Below are positions 62,486 to 64,000 of a DNA stretch of 64,000 nucleotides, one piece after another. Position 1 is the first letter of the stretch; each line of letters starts with the position of its first letter. The stretch is from Alphaproteobacteria bacterium. Lineage in GTDB: Bacteria > Pseudomonadota > Alphaproteobacteria > CACIAM-22H2. The translations under genes and the position numbers were made by a program. The notes beneath the pieces are model-generated. The model did no database searches. It saw only the letters and a program-made list of their open reading frames with translations, and was not told where the DNA came from. The stretch lies in NCBI GenBank assembly GCA_016124335.1, contig WGNX01000005.1, positions 347,524 to 411,523 on the forward strand. The letters are read 5' to 3'.

Positions 62486-63310
62486 TTGCGCGCCCCGGTC
62501 ATCGCTGCCTTCTGGTTCGCCTGTTCGACCGCGTCCGCGCTCGCACAGTCTGCCGCCGCCGGCGGCCCAGTCCATCCCGTACCCGTCATGGGTGCCGCGA
62601 CGGAAAGCGTTTCGCCGCGCTGTGACGTGCCTGCCGACATGCTGCGCCTGCATCATCCGATGCCGCACGTGGCAAAGCGGCTCGCCGAGGGGCATACGCT
62701 CACGGTCGTGGCACTCGGCTCGTCGTCGACGGCGGGTGCGGGCGCATCGAACCCGGCTTTGACTTATCCGGCCCGGCTGGAGGCCGAGCTCTACGCGATG
62801 TTCCCGCACATGGCCATCACGGTCATAAACCGCGGCGTGAGCGGCGAAGAAGCCGCCAACATGTACGCGCGCATCGAGCGCGACGTGATCGCAGCCGAAC
62901 CCGACCTCGTGATCTGGCAGGCGGGCGTCAACGCGGCGATCAAGGATTCGCCGATCGACCAGTTCGCCGAAATCATGTCGGCCGGCATCGACAAGATCCG
63001 CGCGCACGGGATCGACGTGATGCTGATGGGTCCGCAGAACGCGCCGCGCTACGTGAACGCGCCGCATCGCCGTGAATATTCCGACAATCTGATGCTGCTG
63101 AGCCGCACCAAGGAAGTGCCCATCTTTCCGCGCTTCCGGATCATGAATCACTGGCAGTCGACCGGCCAGATCGTCGCAAAAGACGCGATTGCCGCGGACA
63201 AGCTGCACATGACCGACGCGAGCTACTACTGCATCGCGCAACTTCTCGCGCATGTGATCGCCGAGGCGGCACCGCACGTGCCGGCCATAAAGGCGACCGC
63301 CGCACGCTGA
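62486..63310 (+). CDS. SGNH/GDSL-type hydrolase, secreted
   Basis: The 274-residue protein has a signal peptide (RAPVIAAFWFACSTASALAQ) and the SGNH hydrolase blocks. Block I is LGSSSTAG with the nucleophile expected at Ser80; the GDS aspartate is replaced by Ser. Block II is NRGVSGEE with Gly, block III WQAGVNAA with Asn, and block V DKLHMTD with the Asp and His. Such enzymes are esterases, lipases or acetylxylan-type carbohydrate esterases. The TTG start has a GGAA-like site upstream and is uncertain. It is divergent from the GMC oxidoreductase. Confidence 0.8.
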   Translation: MRAPVIAAFWFACSTASALAQSAAAGGPVHPVPVMGAATESVSPRCDVPADMLRLHHPMPHVAKRLAEGHTLTVVALGSSSTAGAGASNPALTYPARLEAELYAMFPHMAITVINRGVSGEEAANMYARIERDVIAAEPDLVIWQAGVNAAIKDSPIDQFAEIMSAGIDKIRAHGIDVMLMGPQNAPRYVNAPHRREYSDNLMLLSRTKEVPIFPRFRIMNHWQSTGQIVAKDAIAADKLHMTDASYYCIAQLLAHVIAEAAPHVPAIKATAAR

Positions 63311-63314
63311 AGCT

Positions 63315-64000
63315 TCAGGCCTCGTCGAAATCGAGGACGACTTCGGTGCTTGTCGGGCGCGACTGGCACGCAAGCACGAAGCCTTTCTCGAGTTCCCATG
63401 GTTCGAGCGAATAGTTGGCCGCCATCTCCACTTCGCCCGCCCGCTTGAGGCATCGGCAGGTCGAGCACACGCCGCCCTTGCAGCTGAAGGGCAGTTCCAG
63501 GCCCTTCGCGATGCCGGCGTCGAGGATGCTGGGTCCGTCATAGCCGACCTCGAATACCTGGCGGATCCCGTCGCGGATCACGGTTACGCGCGCCGTACCT
63601 TCGCGATGGACGGCGCCGGACTCTGGCGTCACGCGCGCCGTCGCCGCGTCCGGTGCCAGAAACAGCTCCGTATGGACCCGCGACTCAGGCGCGCCGAGAC
63701 CCACCAGTGCCGTCCGCACGGTTTCGACGAGGGCATGCGGGCCGCAGAGATAGTAGCCGTCGACAGTCGTGACGTCGAAAAGCGCCGTGGCGAGTGCCGC
63801 CATCTTCGTGCCGTCGAGCCGGCCGTCGAGCAGGGGCGTGTCCTGCCGTTCGCGCGACAATACATGGACCAGCGAGAAGCGCTCCATGTGGCGGTTCTTC
63901 AGGTCTTCCAGCGCCTCGCGGAAGATGATCGAATCGACCGTCCGGTTCGCGTAGACAAGCACGACATGTGAGCCCGGCTCGCCGCCGAGCAGTGCCTTCG
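63315..64000 (-). CDS. paaE: PaaE-like ferredoxin reductase (5' part cut by window edge)
   Basis: This fragment encodes the C-terminal 227 residues of a flavin-dependent reductase with a plant-type ferredoxin domain. The first visible residues (KALLGGEPGSHVVLVYANRTVDSIIF) belong to the NAD(P) lobe, and YLCGPHALVETVRTALVGLG follows. The [2Fe-2S] domain reads FSCKGGVCSTCRCLKRAGEVEMAANYSLEPWELEKGFVLACQSRP, with the four ligand cysteines. This matches PaaE, the reductase of phenylacetyl-CoA epoxidase, as I recall it; vanillate demethylase-type reductases are an alternative. The FAD lobe and start lie outside the window. Confidence 0.82.
   Translation of the reverse strand, partial: KALLGGEPGSHVVLVYANRTVDSIIFREALEDLKNRHMERFSLVHVLSRERQDTPLLDGRLDGTKMAALATALFDVTTVDGYYLCGPHALVETVRTALVGLGAPESRVHTELFLAPDAATARVTPESGAVHREGTARVTVIRDGIRQVFEVGYDGPSILDAGIAKGLELPFSCKGGVCSTCRCLKRAGEVEMAANYSLEPWELEKGFVLACQSRPTSTEVVLDFDEA

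Noticed and set aside
1..64000. CRISPR arrays, insertion sequences, integrases, toxin-antitoxin pairs or prophage genes
   Set aside because: No regularly spaced direct repeats, transposase motifs or phage structural genes were seen when reading both strands. The anti-sigma duplication is a protein-domain repeat, not a mobile element.

Overview
The window comes from a GC-rich alphaproteobacterial chromosome, most likely Rhodospirillales or a relative. The evidence is GcrA (the alphaproteobacterial cell-cycle regulator), an ECF11-type RpoE/ChrR pair, a CarD-fdxA-S4-SUV3-like helicase block beside RpoH, and a complete System I cytochrome c maturation operon. I see no rRNA, transposase, integrase or CRISPR array. 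One tRNA-Ala(CGC) is present. Most genes are housekeeping or catabolic, closely packed, with many 1-4 nt stop/start overlaps.

Layout. 1-4289: quinone oxidoreductase (cut by the left edge), rhizobial-type asparaginase, SpoU-type RNA methyltransferase, the ChrR/RpoE singlet-oxygen-type regulatory pair with a good RpoE-type promoter, and a divergent IalB-like periplasmic protein. 4337-10982: rlmN, an orphan glycosyltransferase, a methyltransferase plus YfcG-type GST operon, argG, a DUF3253 protein, folD, yggU and yggT. 11122-18970: tRNA-Ala, a PAS-like protein and a complete ccmABCDEFGHI operon on the minus strand, with a terminator-like hairpin in the ccmA leader. 19389-28068: a small membrane ORF, then a minus-strand cluster for uptake and CoA activation of an organic (possibly aromatic) acid: acyl-CoA ligase, LivG, LivH, LivM, binding protein, terminator, LivF and a PaaK-like ligase. 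28190-39890: alpha/beta hydrolase, orphan sensor kinase, aconitase, MAPEG protein, kynureninase, Hsp20, HtpG and a CpdA-like phosphodiesterase.

39933-49905: helicase, S4 protein, fdxA and carD, then a block (about 44.06-48.10 kb) encoding a gamma-glutamyltransferase-family protein, a three-His-box desaturase and an MFS transporter, then a catalytically degenerate phosphoesterase-like protein and an RpoH-type sigma factor. The middle block looks like an accessory insertion in an otherwise conserved neighbourhood and is the best candidate for an undescribed function. 49902-54899: an ECF sigma factor with an anti-sigma protein whose N-terminal domain is duplicated, a secreted protein, gcrA, a CorA transporter and an SH3-like membrane protein. 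54905-64000: Ldh2-family dehydrogenase plus TPP-dependent enzyme, methylmalonate-semialdehyde dehydrogenase, SnoaL-like protein, EamA exporter, GMC oxidoreductase, SGNH hydrolase and a PaaE-like reductase cut by the right edge.

Recurring features: at four places a strong intrinsic terminator lies only 13-20 nt before the start codon of the next gene on the same strand (ccmA, livF, the MAPEG gene and the gene after gcrA). Because no promoter fits in the gap, these look like read-through or attenuation points. Two sigma/anti-sigma modules, one RpoH, CarD and GcrA make the window unusually rich in global transcription regulators. All function calls rest on reading the translated sequence and on remembered family motifs; no database search was run.
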